From: Streptomyces sp. NBC_01549
Lineage (GTDB): Bacteria > Actinomycetota > Actinomycetes > Streptomycetales > Streptomycetaceae
Reading direction: 5' to 3'
Assembly: GCF_026339955.1 (NCBI RefSeq)
Contig: NZ_JAPEPW010000001.1
Location: forward strand, 5,203,001-5,267,000
Length of the DNA stretch: 64,000 nucleotides
The position numbers and the translations under genes were made by a program. The notes below the pieces were generated by a model that did not search any database, was not told the DNA's origin, and saw nothing but the letters and a program-made list of their open reading frames with translations. Positions 7,559 to 17,163 of the stretch are shown here, piece after piece. Within the stretch, counting starts at the first letter, position 1. The number at the start of each line of letters is the position of its first letter.

Positions 7559-9319
7559 CCGCGGTCAGGTAACGGGCCGCGTCGGCGCCGTCCACCAGAC
7601 GGTGGTCGTAGGAGAGCGTCAGGTACGTCATGTCGCGGACGCCGATGACCGTACCCTCCTCCGTCTCGATGACGGCCGGACGCTTGACCGTGGCACCGAT
7701 GCCGAGGATCGCGACCTGGTTCGGCGGCACGATGATCGTGTCGAAGAGCGCGCCGCGCGAGCCGGTGTTGGAGATGGTGAAGGTCGCGCCGGACAGCTCG
7801 TCCGGAGTGATCTTGTTCGCCCGGACCTTGCCCGCCAGGTCGGCGGTGGCCTTGGCGATACCGGCGATGTTCAGGTCGCCCGCGTGCTTGATGACCGGAG
7901 TCATCAGGCCCTTCTCCGAGTCCACCGCGATACCGATGTTCTCGGTGTCGAAGTAGGTGATCGTGCCCTCGTCCACGTTGATCCGGGCGTTGACGGCCGG
8001 GTGGGCCTTCAGCGCCTGGGCCGCCGCCTTCACGAAGAACGGCATCGGGGAGAGCTTGACGCCCTCGCGGGCCGCGAAGGAGTCCTTCGCCTGCGCGCGG
8101 AGCTTCATCAGACGGGTGATGTCGACCTCGACGACCGAGGACAGCTGGGCCTGCTCGTGCAGGGCCTTCACCATGTTGTCGCCGATGACCTTGCGGATGC
8201 GGGTCATCTTGACGGTCTGACCGCGGAGCGGGGAGACCTCCAGGGTCGGCGCCTTCTTGGCCGCATGGCCACCGGCAGTCACAGCGGCAGCGACCGGAGC
8301 CGGGGCAACGGCGGCGGCCTTCGCGGCCTCGGCGGCGGCGATGACGTCCTGCTTGCGGATACGACCGCCGACGCCGGTGCCCTTGACGGCGGCCAGGTCG
8401 ACGCCGTTCTCGGCGGCGAGCTTGCGCACCAGCGGGGTCACGTACGCGCCGTCGTCAACGGCGGTGGCGGCGGGCGCCGGAGCCGGGGTGACGGGGGCGG
8501 GCGCGGCGGGCGCGACCGGGGCGGCGGCCTGGACCGGAGCCGGGGAGCGGCCGGGGCGGCCGGGGCGGCCGGAGCCGGGGCGGGCGTCGTAGCCGCGGGG
8601 GCGGCCGGGGCCGGGGCCGCAGCGGCGGGGGCCGGAGCCGCGGGAGCAGGAGCGGCGGCCGGAGCCGCGCCCGGGGCACCGATGACGGCGAGCTTCGCGC
8701 CGACCTCGGCGGTCTCGTCCTCGGCGACCACGATCTCCAGCAGCACGCCGGCGACCGGCGCGGGAATCTCGGTGTCGACCTTGTCCGTGGAGACCTCGAG
8801 CAGCGGCTCGTCCTCCGCGACCTCCTCGCCGACCTCCTTGAGCCAGCGGGTGACGGTGCCCTCGGTGACCGACTCGCCCAGCGCGGGCAGCACGACGTCG
8901 GTGCCGGAGGCGCCACCGGCCGGAGCGGCGGGGGCGGCGGCGGGGGCCGGAGCGGCCGGGGCGGCGGCGGGGGCCGGAGCGGCCGGGGCCGCGGGGGCCT
9001 CGGCGACCGGGGCCGGGGCGACCGGGGCCGGGGCGGCCACGGGCTCGGCGGCCGGAGCGGGGGCGGCGGCGGGCGCGCCCGTGCCGTCGTCGATGACGGC
9101 CAGCTCGGCGCCGACCTCGACCGTCTCGTCCTCGGCGACCTTGATGGACGCGAGCACACCGGCGGCGGGGGAGGGGATCTCGGTGTCGACCTTGTCGGTC
9201 GACACCTCGAGCAGCGGCTCGTCGGCCTCGACGCGCTCGCCCTCGGCCTTCAGCCAGCGAGTGACAGTGCCCTCGGTGACGCTCTCACCGAGCGCCGGAA
9301 GGGTTACGGAAACCGGCAT
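7509..9319 (-). CDS. sucB: 2-oxoacid dehydrogenase E2 (dihydrolipoamide acyltransferase), frameshifted
   Basis: This is the E2 core of the pyruvate/2-oxoglutarate dehydrogenase complexes. Reading from ATG 9319 (AAGGAG upstream) there are two lipoyl domains, each with the STDKVDTEIP lipoylation motif, joined by Ala/Pro-rich linkers. In the linker near 8541-8549 the frame breaks. The first frame drifts into Arg/Pro residues and stops at 8438. A one-base shift restores APVQAAAPVAPAAPAPVTP, the E3-binding domain (TPLVRKLAAENGVD) and the catalytic domain ending in SYDHRLVDGADAARYL (catalytic His/Asp). With one base restored the product is 603 residues. The break creates a GTGA overlap at 8438-8441, so a separate 310-residue protein could in principle be translated. 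It follows lpd by 92 bp, probably in one operon. Confidence 0.9.
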
Positions 9320-9411
9320 GGTTTCTGTTGCTCCTTACGAATGGTGCGGAAGTCTGTGGTCGTCGTCGCGCCCAGGGGCGACGCGGTAACTGAAATCAGC
9401 CGGGGACTGGA

Positions 9412-10800
9412 TCAGTCGTGCGAATGCAGCGGCTTGCCCGCGAGGGCCAGGTGGGCCTCGCCGAGCGCCTCGCTCTGCGTCGGGTGGGCGTGGATGAGCT
9501 GGGCGACCTCGGCGGGCAGCGCCTCCCAGTTGTAGATCAGCTGGGCTTCGCCGACCTGCTCGCCCATGCGGTCGCCGACCATGTGGACGCCGACCACGGC
9601 ACCGTCCTTCACCTGGACGAGCTTGATCTCGCCGGCGGTGTTGAGGATCTTGCTCTTGCCGTTGCCCGCCAGGTTGTACTTCAGGGCGACGACCTTGTCC
9701 GCACCGTAGATCTCCTTGGCCTTGGCCTCGGTGATGCCGACGGAGGCGACCTCGGGGTGGCAGTACGTCACCCGGGGAACGCCGTCGTAGTCGATCGGAA
9801 CGGACTTGAGACCCGCCAGACGCTCCGCCACCAGAATGCCCTCGGCGAAGCCGACGTGCGCGAGCTGGAGCGTCGGGACCAGGTCACCGACGGCGGAGAT
9901 GGTCGGGACGTTCGTCCGCATGTACTCGTCGACCAGGACATAGCCGCGGTCCATCGCGACGCCCTGCTCCTCGTAGCCGAGACCGGCCGAGACCGGGCCG
10001 CGGCCGACGGCGACGAGCAGCACCTCGGCCTCGAACTCCTTGCCGTCGGCGAGGGTGACCTTGACACCGGTCTGGGTGTACTCGGCCTTCGAGAAGAAGG
10101 TGCCCAGGTTGAACTTGATGCCACGCTTGCGGAACGCGCGCTCAAGAAGCTTGGAGGAGTTCTCGTCCTCGACCGGGACGAGGTGCTTGAGGCCCTCGAT
10201 CACCGTCACGTCGGTGCCGAAGGACTTCCACGCGGAGGCGAACTCGACGCCGATGACGCCGCCGCCGAGCACGATCGCGGACTGCGGGACGCGGTCCAGG
10301 ACCAGCGCGTGGTCGGAGGAGATGATCCGGTCGCCGTCGATCTCCAGGCCCGGCAGCGACTTCGGCACGGAGCCGGTCGCCAGCAGTACGTGGCGGCCCG
10401 TGATGCGCTGGCCGTTCACGTCGACGGAGGTCGGGGACGACAGGCGGCCCGTGCCCTCGATGTACGTCACCTTGCGGGACGCGATGAGACCCTGCAGACC
10501 CTTGTACAGGCCCGAGATGACCCCGTCCTTGTACTTGTGGACGGCCGGGACGTCGATGCCCTCGAAGGTGGCCTTGACGCCGAACTGCTCGCTCTCGCGG
10601 GCCTGGTCGGCGATCTCGCCCGCGTGCAGCAGGGCCTTGGTGGGGATGCATCCCCGGTGCAGGCAGGTACCGCCGACCTTGTCCTTCTCGATCAGGGCGA
10701 CGTCCAGACCCAGCTGCGCCCCGCGGAGCGCCGCGGCGTAACCGCCACTGCCACCGCCGAGGATCACTAGGTCGAAAACGGTGCTGGCGTCGTTCGCCAC
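9412..10800 (-). CDS. lpd: Dihydrolipoyl dehydrogenase (E3)
   Basis: A 462-residue FAD enzyme that reoxidises the dihydrolipoyl groups of E2 with NAD+. Visible features are the FAD-binding LVILGGGSGGYAAAL at the N-terminus, the redox-active disulfide in GGTCLHRGCIPTKAL (about residues 41-50), the NAD site VLGGGVIGVEFAS, and the C-terminal HAHPTQSEALGEAHLA with the catalytic His-Glu pair. The start is GTG at 10800, chosen because GGAGG sits seven bases upstream; a longer in-frame extension is not conserved-looking. It lies directly upstream of sucB and is probably co-transcribed with it. Confidence 0.96.
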   Translation of the reverse strand: MANDASTVFDLVILGGGSGGYAAALRGAQLGLDVALIEKDKVGGTCLHRGCIPTKALLHAGEIADQARESEQFGVKATFEGIDVPAVHKYKDGVISGLYKGLQGLIASRKVTYIEGTGRLSSPTSVDVNGQRITGRHVLLATGSVPKSLPGLEIDGDRIISSDHALVLDRVPQSAIVLGGGVIGVEFASAWKSFGTDVTVIEGLKHLVPVEDENSSKLLERAFRKRGIKFNLGTFFSKAEYTQTGVKVTLADGKEFEAEVLLVAVGRGPVSAGLGYEEQGVAMDRGYVLVDEYMRTNVPTISAVGDLVPTLQLAHVGFAEGILVAERLAGLKSVPIDYDGVPRVTYCHPEVASVGITEAKAKEIYGADKVVALKYNLAGNGKSKILNTAGEIKLVQVKDGAVVGVHMVGDRMGEQVGEAQLIYNWEALPAEVAQLIHAHPTQSEALGEAHLALAGKPLHSHD

Positions 10801-10981
10801 GTCACGTCCTCCATGCATGTGCGCCACGCCGGTCTCCAGTGACCGGTCGGCGGCTGGTGTCCGGCCGCTCTTCTTCGGCCCTGTGGTGGGGGCCCTGTCC
10901 TGCCGAGAACCCATCTTCGCACTTGTCGGGAGCGTTCGAGACGCCGGGCCCGTGTGTGAGACGTCGCACTGTCCGAATACG

Positions 10982-11021
10982 GCGGTACCCCCGCGCCCTT
11001 GTCGGGGCCCGGGGGTACCGC
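10982..11021 (-). terminator. Terminator after pepA
   Basis: Perfect 12-bp stem GCGGTACCCCCG / CGGGGGTACCGC, 38 bp past the pepA stop, separating pepA from lpd. Confidence 0.8.
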
Positions 11022-11058
11022 GCGTCGGCCGCGAATCACCCGCGACCGCGGGACTCGC

Positions 11059-12579
11059 TCAGCCGAGATCGCCCGAGGCGGTCAGCTCGGCGAGCCGCAC
11101 CAGCGTCCGCACCGCGGACCCCGTACCACCCTTCGGCGTGTAGCCGAACGGGCCGGACTCGTTGAACGCGGGCCCGGCGATGTCCAGGTGCGCCCACGTG
11201 ATGCCCTCGCCCACGAACTCCTTCAGGAACAGACCGGCGACCAGACCACCGCCCATCCGCTCACCCATGTTGGCGATGTCGGCGGTCGGGGAGTCCATCC
11301 CCTTGCGCAGGTGCTCCGGCAGCGGCATCGGCCAGGACTCCTCGCCGACCTCCTCGGCGGCCTCGACGATCGCCGTACGGAACGCGTCGTCGTTGGCCAT
11401 CACACCGAAGGTGCGGTTGCCGAGCGCGAGCACCATCGCTCCGGTCAGCGTCGCCACGTCGATGATGGCGTCCGGCTTCTCCTCCGACGCCTTCCACAGC
11501 GCGTCGGCGAGCACGAGACGGCCCTCGGCGTCGGTGTTGAGGACCTCGACGGTCTTGCCGCTGTACATGCGCAGCACGTCACCGGGGCGGGTGGCGGAAC
11601 CGGAGGGCATGTTCTCGGCGAGCGCCAGCCAGCCGGTGACGTTGACCTCGAGGCCGAGACGCGCCGCGGAGACCACGGCGGCGAAGACCGCCGCCGCGCC
11701 GCTCATGTCGCACTTCATCGTCTCGTTGTGCCCGGCGGGCTTGAGGGAGATGCCGCCCGAGTCGTAGGTGATGCCCTTGCCGACGAACGCGAGGTGCTTG
11801 GTCGCCTTCGGGGAGGTGTACGACAGCTTCACCAGGCGGGGAGCGGCGGCCGAGCCCGCGCCGACGCCGAGGATGCCGCCGTAGCCGCCCTTCTGGAGGG
11901 CCTTCTCGTCGAGCACCTGCACCTTGATGCCGTGCTCCTTGCCGGCGGCGGTGGCGACGGCGGCGAAGGCCTCGGGGTAGAGGTCGTTCGGCGGGGTGTT
12001 GATGAGGTCGCGGGCGCGGTTGAGCTCCTCGGTCACGGCGGTGGCGCGCGCGAGGGCCGCCTTGTACGCCGCGTCCCGGGGCTTGCCGCCGAGCAGCGTG
12101 ACCTCGGCGAGGGGAGCCTTGCCGTTCTTCGCGTCCTTGCCGTTCTCCTTGTAGGCGTCGAAGGCGTACGCGCCGAGCGCCGCGCCCTCCGCCAGGACGC
12201 CCGCGTCGGCGGCGTCGGTGATCGGCAGGGCGAAGACGGCCTTCTTGGCACCGGCGAGCGCGCGGGCCGCGGCACCGGCCGCGCGGCGCAGCGCCTCGGC
12301 GCTGAACGTGTCGTCGTTCTCCGGGACGGCTCCCAGTCCGACGGCCACGACGACGGGCGCCTTGAAGCCGGTCGGTGCGGGCAGCTTCGTCACCTCACCC
12401 TCGCCGCCGGATGCGCCGAGGGTCTCCAGGATTCCGGCGAGTGCGCCGTCGTACGCCTTGTCCACGGCCTCGGCACCCGGTGCGACGACCGGGCCCTTGG
12501 CGCCCTTCGCTACACCGACGACGATCGCGTCGGCCCGCAGGCCGGACGCCGCGGCGGTGCTGAGAGTCAGAGCAGTCAC
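11059..12579 (-). CDS. pepA: Leucyl (M17) aminopeptidase
   Basis: A 506-residue cytoplasmic metallo-exopeptidase that removes N-terminal amino acids. The M17 signature VLNTDAEGRLVLADAL (about residue 346) supplies metal ligands, and upstream VGKGITYDSGGISLKP carries the catalytic lysine and another metal ligand. The N-terminal macro-like domain is present, and the length is normal. The start is GTG at 12579 with only a weak GAG site. It is transcribed toward lpd but ends in its own terminator. Mycobacteria keep an orthologue (PepB) in a similar neighbourhood with cobT/cobS. Confidence 0.95.
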   Translation of the reverse strand: MTALTLSTAAASGLRADAIVVGVAKGAKGPVVAPGAEAVDKAYDGALAGILETLGASGGEGEVTKLPAPTGFKAPVVVAVGLGAVPENDDTFSAEALRRAAGAAARALAGAKKAVFALPITDAADAGVLAEGAALGAYAFDAYKENGKDAKNGKAPLAEVTLLGGKPRDAAYKAALARATAVTEELNRARDLINTPPNDLYPEAFAAVATAAGKEHGIKVQVLDEKALQKGGYGGILGVGAGSAAAPRLVKLSYTSPKATKHLAFVGKGITYDSGGISLKPAGHNETMKCDMSGAAAVFAAVVSAARLGLEVNVTGWLALAENMPSGSATRPGDVLRMYSGKTVEVLNTDAEGRLVLADALWKASEEKPDAIIDVATLTGAMVLALGNRTFGVMANDDAFRTAIVEAAEEVGEESWPMPLPEHLRKGMDSPTADIANMGERMGGGLVAGLFLKEFVGEGITWAHLDIAGPAFNESGPFGYTPKGGTGSAVRTLVRLAELTASGDLG

Positions 12580-12754
12580 TGTGGTGAGATCTCGCTTCCA
12601 TTGTTTTGCTGCGGCCGAATAGGGATGGGTCGACCGGGCCCTGACGAATGACCCTAGATCCGGCCTCAGGGAGTGTCTTTACCTGGGTGCCACATATTCG
12701 GGACGAGCCTACGCGCGCCGCGGGGTTTCGCTCATTCCTACGCTCGCTGGAAGT

Positions 12755-13537
12755 TCAGCCGAGGGAAAGCACCACGAGGGCGGTGGTCGCCGCCGTCTCC
12801 GCGAGGCCGCCGAAGACGTCGCCGGTGATGCCGCCGAAGCGGCGTGTGCAGTGGCGCAGGAGCAGTTCGGCGCTCGCGCAGCCGGCGAGAACGGCCAGCG
12901 GGGCGCGTACGAGGTCGTACGAGCCGAGGAGCGCGCCGGCGCCCGCCGCCGCGCCGACGACGGCGAGGGCCACCAGCAGCGCGCCGCGCACGGGCACCGT
13001 GCCCGCGACCGCGGCGCCCAGGCCCTCGGGGCGGGCCGGGGGCACCCCGGTGCGCGCGGCCAGGGTGAGGGCGAGACGGGCCGCGGTCGCCGAGACGACG
13101 GCCGCGAGCACACCCCGGCCCCACGAGGCCTCGTAGGCCTGGAAGAGCGCGGCGACCTGCGCCATCAGCACGAAGAGCAGGGTGAGCACGCCGAACGGGC
13201 CGATGTCGGACTGCTTCATGATCCGCAGCGCGTCCTCGGCGGGCTTGCCGCTGCCGAGGCCGTCCGCGGTGTCGGCGAGCCCGTCGAGATGCAGACCGCG
13301 GGTGAGCGCGGCCGGTACGGCGGCGGTGGCGACGGCGGCCAGCAGCGGGCCCGCGCCCATCGCGAGCAGCGTCACGCCCACCAGGGCCGCGCCCGCCCCG
13401 ACGACCAGCCCGGCGACGGGGGCGCACAGCATTCCGCCGCGCGCCGCCTCACGGTCCCAGCGGGTGACCGTGACGGGGAGCACGGTCAGGGTGCCGAAGG
13501 CGAAGCGGAGGCCGTGGGGGAGAGGGGTCCTGGACAT
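12755..13537 (-). CDS. cobS: Adenosylcobinamide-GDP ribazoletransferase (cobalamin synthase)
   Basis: A 260-residue integral membrane enzyme that joins adenosylcobinamide-GDP with alpha-ribazole to make cobalamin. The conserved GLHLDGLADTADGLGSGK segment (about residues 83-100) and the MKQSDIGPFGV motif are present, with alternating hydrophobic segments to the end. ATG at 13537 is six bases after a TACCCT -10-like element, suggesting a leaderless transcript. It is split from cobT and cobU by 4-6 kb of other genes. It is divergent from the following membrane-protein gene, whose promoter lies in the same 85-bp gap. Confidence 0.93.
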   Translation of the reverse strand: MSRTPLPHGLRFAFGTLTVLPVTVTRWDREAARGGMLCAPVAGLVVGAGAALVGVTLLAMGAGPLLAAVATAAVPAALTRGLHLDGLADTADGLGSGKPAEDALRIMKQSDIGPFGVLTLLFVLMAQVAALFQAYEASWGRGVLAAVVSATAARLALTLAARTGVPPARPEGLGAAVAGTVPVRGALLVALAVVGAAAGAGALLGSYDLVRAPLAVLAGCASAELLLRHCTRRFGGITGDVFGGLAETAATTALVVLSLG

Positions 13538-13622
13538 CGGCGCAGGGTACCCGGGGCGGTGGCGGGCCGGCCGAGGACGGGTGCGGCGGCCGGGCACGAG
13601 AGCCGCGGATAAAGTGCGCAAT

Positions 13623-14387
13623 ATGGGTCATTGGTTGCAGAGGAACATCATCGAACCGGGAAAGCTTCCGCTTCTGCTGGCACTCGCCTCCTTCGTGCTG
13701 ACCTTTGTGATCACCCGCGTCATCGTCCGCCTCATCCGCGCGGGCAAGGGTCCGTTCGGCAACGTCAAGGCGGGCGGTCTGCACATCCACCACGTCGTGC
13801 CCGGTGTCGTCCTGACCGTGATCGGCGGCTTCGGCGCGGTGGCCAGCTCCCGGCACGGCGGCTTCGGCGCCGCCCTGTTCGCGGTGGTGTTCGGGATGGG
13901 CGCCGGGCTGGTGCTCGACGAGTTCGCGCTGATCCTGCACCTCGACGACGTGTACTGGAGTGAGGAGGGCCGCAAGAGCGTCGAGGTCGTCCTGGTCACG
14001 GCGGCCCTCGTCGGCCTGGTGCTCGGCGGTTTCCTGCCGTTCGGGGTCAACGACATGACCCAGGGGGAACTCCAGGACCGCGGCGGGGTCATCCTGAGCG
14101 TCGCCGTGAACTTCCTCTTCGCCCTGCTCGCCCTGAGCAAGGGCAAGGCCCGCATGGCGATCTTCGGCGTGATCGTCCCGTTCGTCGCCCTCATCGGCGC
14201 CGTCCGGCTGGCCCGCCCGGTCTCGCCGTGGGCCAGGCGCTTCTACCGCCGCAGGCCGCGCGCCCGGGCCAGGTCGGTCCTGCGCGCCTACCACCACGAC
14301 CGGCGCTGGTTGGGCCCACGCCGCAAGCTTCAGGACTGGATCGGCGGGAAACCCGATCCCGTCCGGCCGCTGCCCGGCCGCCGATGA
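13623..14387 (+). CDS. Conserved integral membrane protein
   Basis: A 254-residue protein with about six hydrophobic segments (for example LPLLLALASFVLTFVITRVI near residue 17 and a run near residue 185) and a basic arginine-rich C-terminal tail. The histidine-rich stretch GGLHIHHVVPG after the first segment and the LDEFALILHLDDVYW loop are its most distinctive features and might bind a metal, which is speculation. I recognise it only as a conserved actinobacterial membrane protein. ATG 13623 lies seven bases after TAAAGT, a -10-like element, so the mRNA is probably leaderless. Its 3' end overlaps the convergent rhomboid-like gene by 58 bp. Confidence 0.85.
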   Translation: MGHWLQRNIIEPGKLPLLLALASFVLTFVITRVIVRLIRAGKGPFGNVKAGGLHIHHVVPGVVLTVIGGFGAVASSRHGGFGAALFAVVFGMGAGLVLDEFALILHLDDVYWSEEGRKSVEVVLVTAALVGLVLGGFLPFGVNDMTQGELQDRGGVILSVAVNFLFALLALSKGKARMAIFGVIVPFVALIGAVRLARPVSPWARRFYRRRPRARARSVLRAYHHDRRWLGPRRKLQDWIGGKPDPVRPLPGRR

Positions 14388-15043
14388 CGGTGGCGGCGGC
14401 GGTGACGCAGGATCGAGATCCCGTAGAGCACGAGGACCGCGACGAGCGCGGCGATGTGCTCCTTGCCCGCGAGGTTCCCCTTGAACGCCACCTCGATCAC
14501 CATCGCCGCGATCACCCCCCACGCCGTCCAGTACGCGTGATAGCGCCAGGCGACGAAGACGGCGAGGCCGACCACGGCCGCCGAGGGACCGGTGTCCACG
14601 ACCTGCGCGTCCGTCACGGGCAGCCCCAGCGGAGTGCCCGGGCCCAGTGAGATCGCCACGCGCGCGTAGAGCGTGCCGGCCAGCGTGGTGGCGTACGCGA
14701 TGACGAGCATCCGCCACCAGCCCAGACAGATCTCGGCGATCCCGAACACGACGAGGACCTGCAGCAGCGCGCCCCACACCGGCAGGTCGAGGGCCGGCAC
14801 GAACAGGGAGAGCGGTGTGCGCAGCAGGTCGAGCCACAGCGGCTCCTCGGCCCGTACGGAACCGATGTCCTGGACGAACCGGAAGCCCCAGGGCTGGTTC
14901 TGGACGAACTGGAGGACGGCCGTCAGACAGACGGCTGTGAGCGTCACCGGAATCGCCCGCCAACCCTTCCTGGCGAGTGCCTCGCGCACGGTGACGTAGA
15001 TCAGTCCCCATTCGGCGCGGGCGAGGCGGGCGACGGTGTTCAT
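14330..15043 (-). CDS. Rhomboid-like membrane protein
   Basis: A 237-residue protein with about six membrane segments. It resembles the actinobacterial rhomboid-like family: EICLGWWRMLVIAYATTLAG resembles the H2-H3 region, DTGPSAAVVG carries a serine at the position of the rhomboid nucleophile, and GKEHIAALVAVLVLYG carries a histidine in the last core helix. This suggests intramembrane protease activity, but the Gly-x-Ser context (GPSA) is not the classical GxSG, so activity is unproven. It overlaps the 3' end of the preceding convergent gene and is followed upstream by the LysX-like gene on the same strand. Confidence 0.75.
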   Translation of the reverse strand: MNTVARLARAEWGLIYVTVREALARKGWRAIPVTLTAVCLTAVLQFVQNQPWGFRFVQDIGSVRAEEPLWLDLLRTPLSLFVPALDLPVWGALLQVLVVFGIAEICLGWWRMLVIAYATTLAGTLYARVAISLGPGTPLGLPVTDAQVVDTGPSAAVVGLAVFVAWRYHAYWTAWGVIAAMVIEVAFKGNLAGKEHIAALVAVLVLYGISILRHRRRHRHRRPGSGRTGSGFPPIQS

Positions 15044-15134
15044 GCAGCGGTCCCCATCTGTCCTGCCGTCCCGGTCCTCTGTCCTGCCGTCCTGGTCCCC
15101 GTCCGCCGGACTCTCCCCGACTGTCCGGCCGTCC

Positions 15135-16931
15135 TCACCTGTGCGAGTCCAGGTGCCTGCGGTGCAGCCACTTCGGCAGTCCGGGTGCCTCGAGGAACCC
15201 CTCGGCGCGCGCGGCCGCGACGCCGATGCGCAGCAGGTCCGCGCTCTTCTCGAAGATCAGGAACCGGGGTTCCCAGATCGGCCGGTACTTGGCGTTGGCC
15301 CGGTACAGCGACTCGATCTGCCACCAGCGCGAGAAGAAGCTGAGCAGGGAATGCCACAGCCGCAGCACCGGCCCGGCGCCGAGGCGTCCGCCACGTTCGA
15401 AGACGGAACGGAACATGGCGAAGTTGAGCGAGACCTGGGTGATCCCGATTTCCTGGGCGCGGCGCAGGAGTTCGATCACCATGAACTCCATCAGCCCGTT
15501 CTCGGAGTCACGGTCACGCCGCATGAGGTCGAGGGAGAGCCCCTGCGGCCCCCACGGCACGAACGACAGCAGCGCCCGCAACTCGCCCTGCCCGTCCGTG
15601 CACTCCAGCATCACGCACTGCCCGTCGTCCGGGTCGCCGAGCCGCCCGAGCGCCATGCTGAACCCGCGCTCGGTGGCCCCGTCCCGCCAGTCGTCGGCGC
15701 GCCGCAGGAGATACGTCATCTCGGCGGCCGGGATGTCCTCGTGCCGGCGGATGCGCACCTCGTACCCGGCCCGCTTCACCCGGTTGTAGGCCTGGCGGAC
15801 CGTGCGCATGGCGCGTCCCTCGAGGGTGAACTCGGCGGTCTCGACGATCGCCTCGTCACCGAGTTCGAGGGCGTCGAGACCGTGCCGCGAGTAGACGGTC
15901 CCCGCCTCCTCGCTCGCGCCCATGACCGCCGGGATCCAGCCGTGCGCGCGGGCCTCGGCGAGCCAGGGCTCGATGGCGCCGGGCCACGCCTCCGGGTCGC
16001 CGATCGGGTCGCCGGAGGCCAGTGACACCCCGCCGACGACGCGGTACGCGACCGCGGCCTTGCCGGTCGGCGACCAGACCACGCTCTTCTCCCTGCGCAG
16101 CGCGAAGTAGCCCAGCGAGTCGCGGTCGCCGTGCCGGTCGAGCAGGGTGCGCAGCCGCTTCTCGTCGTCCTCGGTGAGCGGGTCGACGGCGCGGCGCGAG
16201 CGGAAGGCGGCGTAGAACACGGCGAGGACCAGCAGGGTGCTGAGCACGTTGATGGTGACGTTGACCCAGTTGGCGATCTCCAGGCCGTGGAAGCGGGAGT
16301 CGTCGGCGGCGACCGACACCAGGCGCAGGGCGCCGTAGCGCCAGCGTTCCCAGAAGGTCGAACGGTAGGCGTCCGGCGCACTGTTGGTGACCGTCACCAG
16401 CAGCGCGGCGAGCAGGGAGGCGACGAGCAGACCACCGACGGCGACGGCCGCGGCGAGCTTGGGGTTCGAGCGGTCGCCCTTCGCGTAGAACTCCCGGCGG
16501 CCGACGACCAGCGTGATGACGAAGGCGGCGGTCAGGGCGAGCGAGACCCAGTTCTGGGCGTACTGGCGGATCTCCGGGAACGTCATCGCGACGGCGAACA
16601 GCACCAGGAACAGTCCGCTGAGCACGAAGTTGAGGATCCACGCGGCCCGTTTGCGGCGGCGCATCGTGATGGCCAGGAACATGGTGAAGACACCCGACGC
16701 GAACCCTGCCGTCAGCAGGTACGGGGTGAAGAAGTTCTCGGTGTTGTGTCGCCGTACGTCCTGCCCGAGCGACACCCACACGGCGCTCAGGAAGTTGATG
16801 AACGCGACGGCCCGCAAGTACCAGACCGCGAAGGCGGCGGCTCTGCGCGACGCTCCCGTGGACAGGCGGTCCCCTTCACCCTGACGGGCCGGGACCCGCT
16901 CCTCATCAGCGGCAATTCGGGCATCTCCCAT
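15135..16931 (-). CDS. Phosphatidylglycerol lysyltransferase-like (DUF2156) membrane protein
   Basis: A 598-residue protein resembling the membrane and transferase parts of mycobacterial LysX and of MprF. Residues about 30-245 contain six to seven membrane segments. The C-terminal half is a DUF2156 GNAT-like domain (VAYRVVGGVSLASGDPIGDP, later GLSLDLMRRDRDSENGLMEF and LNFAMFRSVFE) that transfers an aminoacyl group from tRNA to lipid. No lysyl-tRNA synthetase domain follows, so the amino-acid source would be a free synthetase. ATG 16931 lacks a ribosome site but lies eight bases after TATCAT, which fits a leaderless mRNA. Likely role: membrane charge adjustment, cationic peptide resistance. 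Confidence 0.83.
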   Translation of the reverse strand: MGDARIAADEERVPARQGEGDRLSTGASRRAAAFAVWYLRAVAFINFLSAVWVSLGQDVRRHNTENFFTPYLLTAGFASGVFTMFLAITMRRRKRAAWILNFVLSGLFLVLFAVAMTFPEIRQYAQNWVSLALTAAFVITLVVGRREFYAKGDRSNPKLAAAVAVGGLLVASLLAALLVTVTNSAPDAYRSTFWERWRYGALRLVSVAADDSRFHGLEIANWVNVTINVLSTLLVLAVFYAAFRSRRAVDPLTEDDEKRLRTLLDRHGDRDSLGYFALRREKSVVWSPTGKAAVAYRVVGGVSLASGDPIGDPEAWPGAIEPWLAEARAHGWIPAVMGASEEAGTVYSRHGLDALELGDEAIVETAEFTLEGRAMRTVRQAYNRVKRAGYEVRIRRHEDIPAAEMTYLLRRADDWRDGATERGFSMALGRLGDPDDGQCVMLECTDGQGELRALLSFVPWGPQGLSLDLMRRDRDSENGLMEFMVIELLRRAQEIGITQVSLNFAMFRSVFERGGRLGAGPVLRLWHSLLSFFSRWWQIESLYRANAKYRPIWEPRFLIFEKSADLLRIGVAAARAEGFLEAPGLPKWLHRRHLDSHR

Positions 16932-17064
16932 AAAGGGCGATGATATGGGGCGGGCTGCGTCGGGCGGGGGAGGGGCGGTGCGGGTGATGCGGGCCGGGGT
17001 TGTGTTGTGGAGTGGGTTTCCTCGGCGGCCGGGGGTGATCTTGCGGGTGCGGCCGAAAGCGACC

Positions 17065-17095
17065 TGATCGCGCGGTTCCCCGCGCCCCCAAGAGC
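17065..17095. repeat. Dispersed Streptomyces intergenic repeat, copy 1
   Basis: The core TGATCGCGCGGTTCCCCGCG followed by CCCCCAAGAGC matches four other sites in this window (25281, 44700, 46612, 61430). It lies just past the 3' end of cobT. Confidence 0.65.
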
Positions 17096-17163
17096 CTTGG
17101 GGCGGGCGGCGTTTGTGGGCGAGGCCGGGGTGGGCGTACCCCGTCCACCCCGACCCGCGGGGG

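Noticed and set aside
7386..9389. Long plus-strand frame opposite sucB
   Set aside because: Antisense artefact of the Ala/Pro linker and lipoyl repeats; composition is not protein-like.
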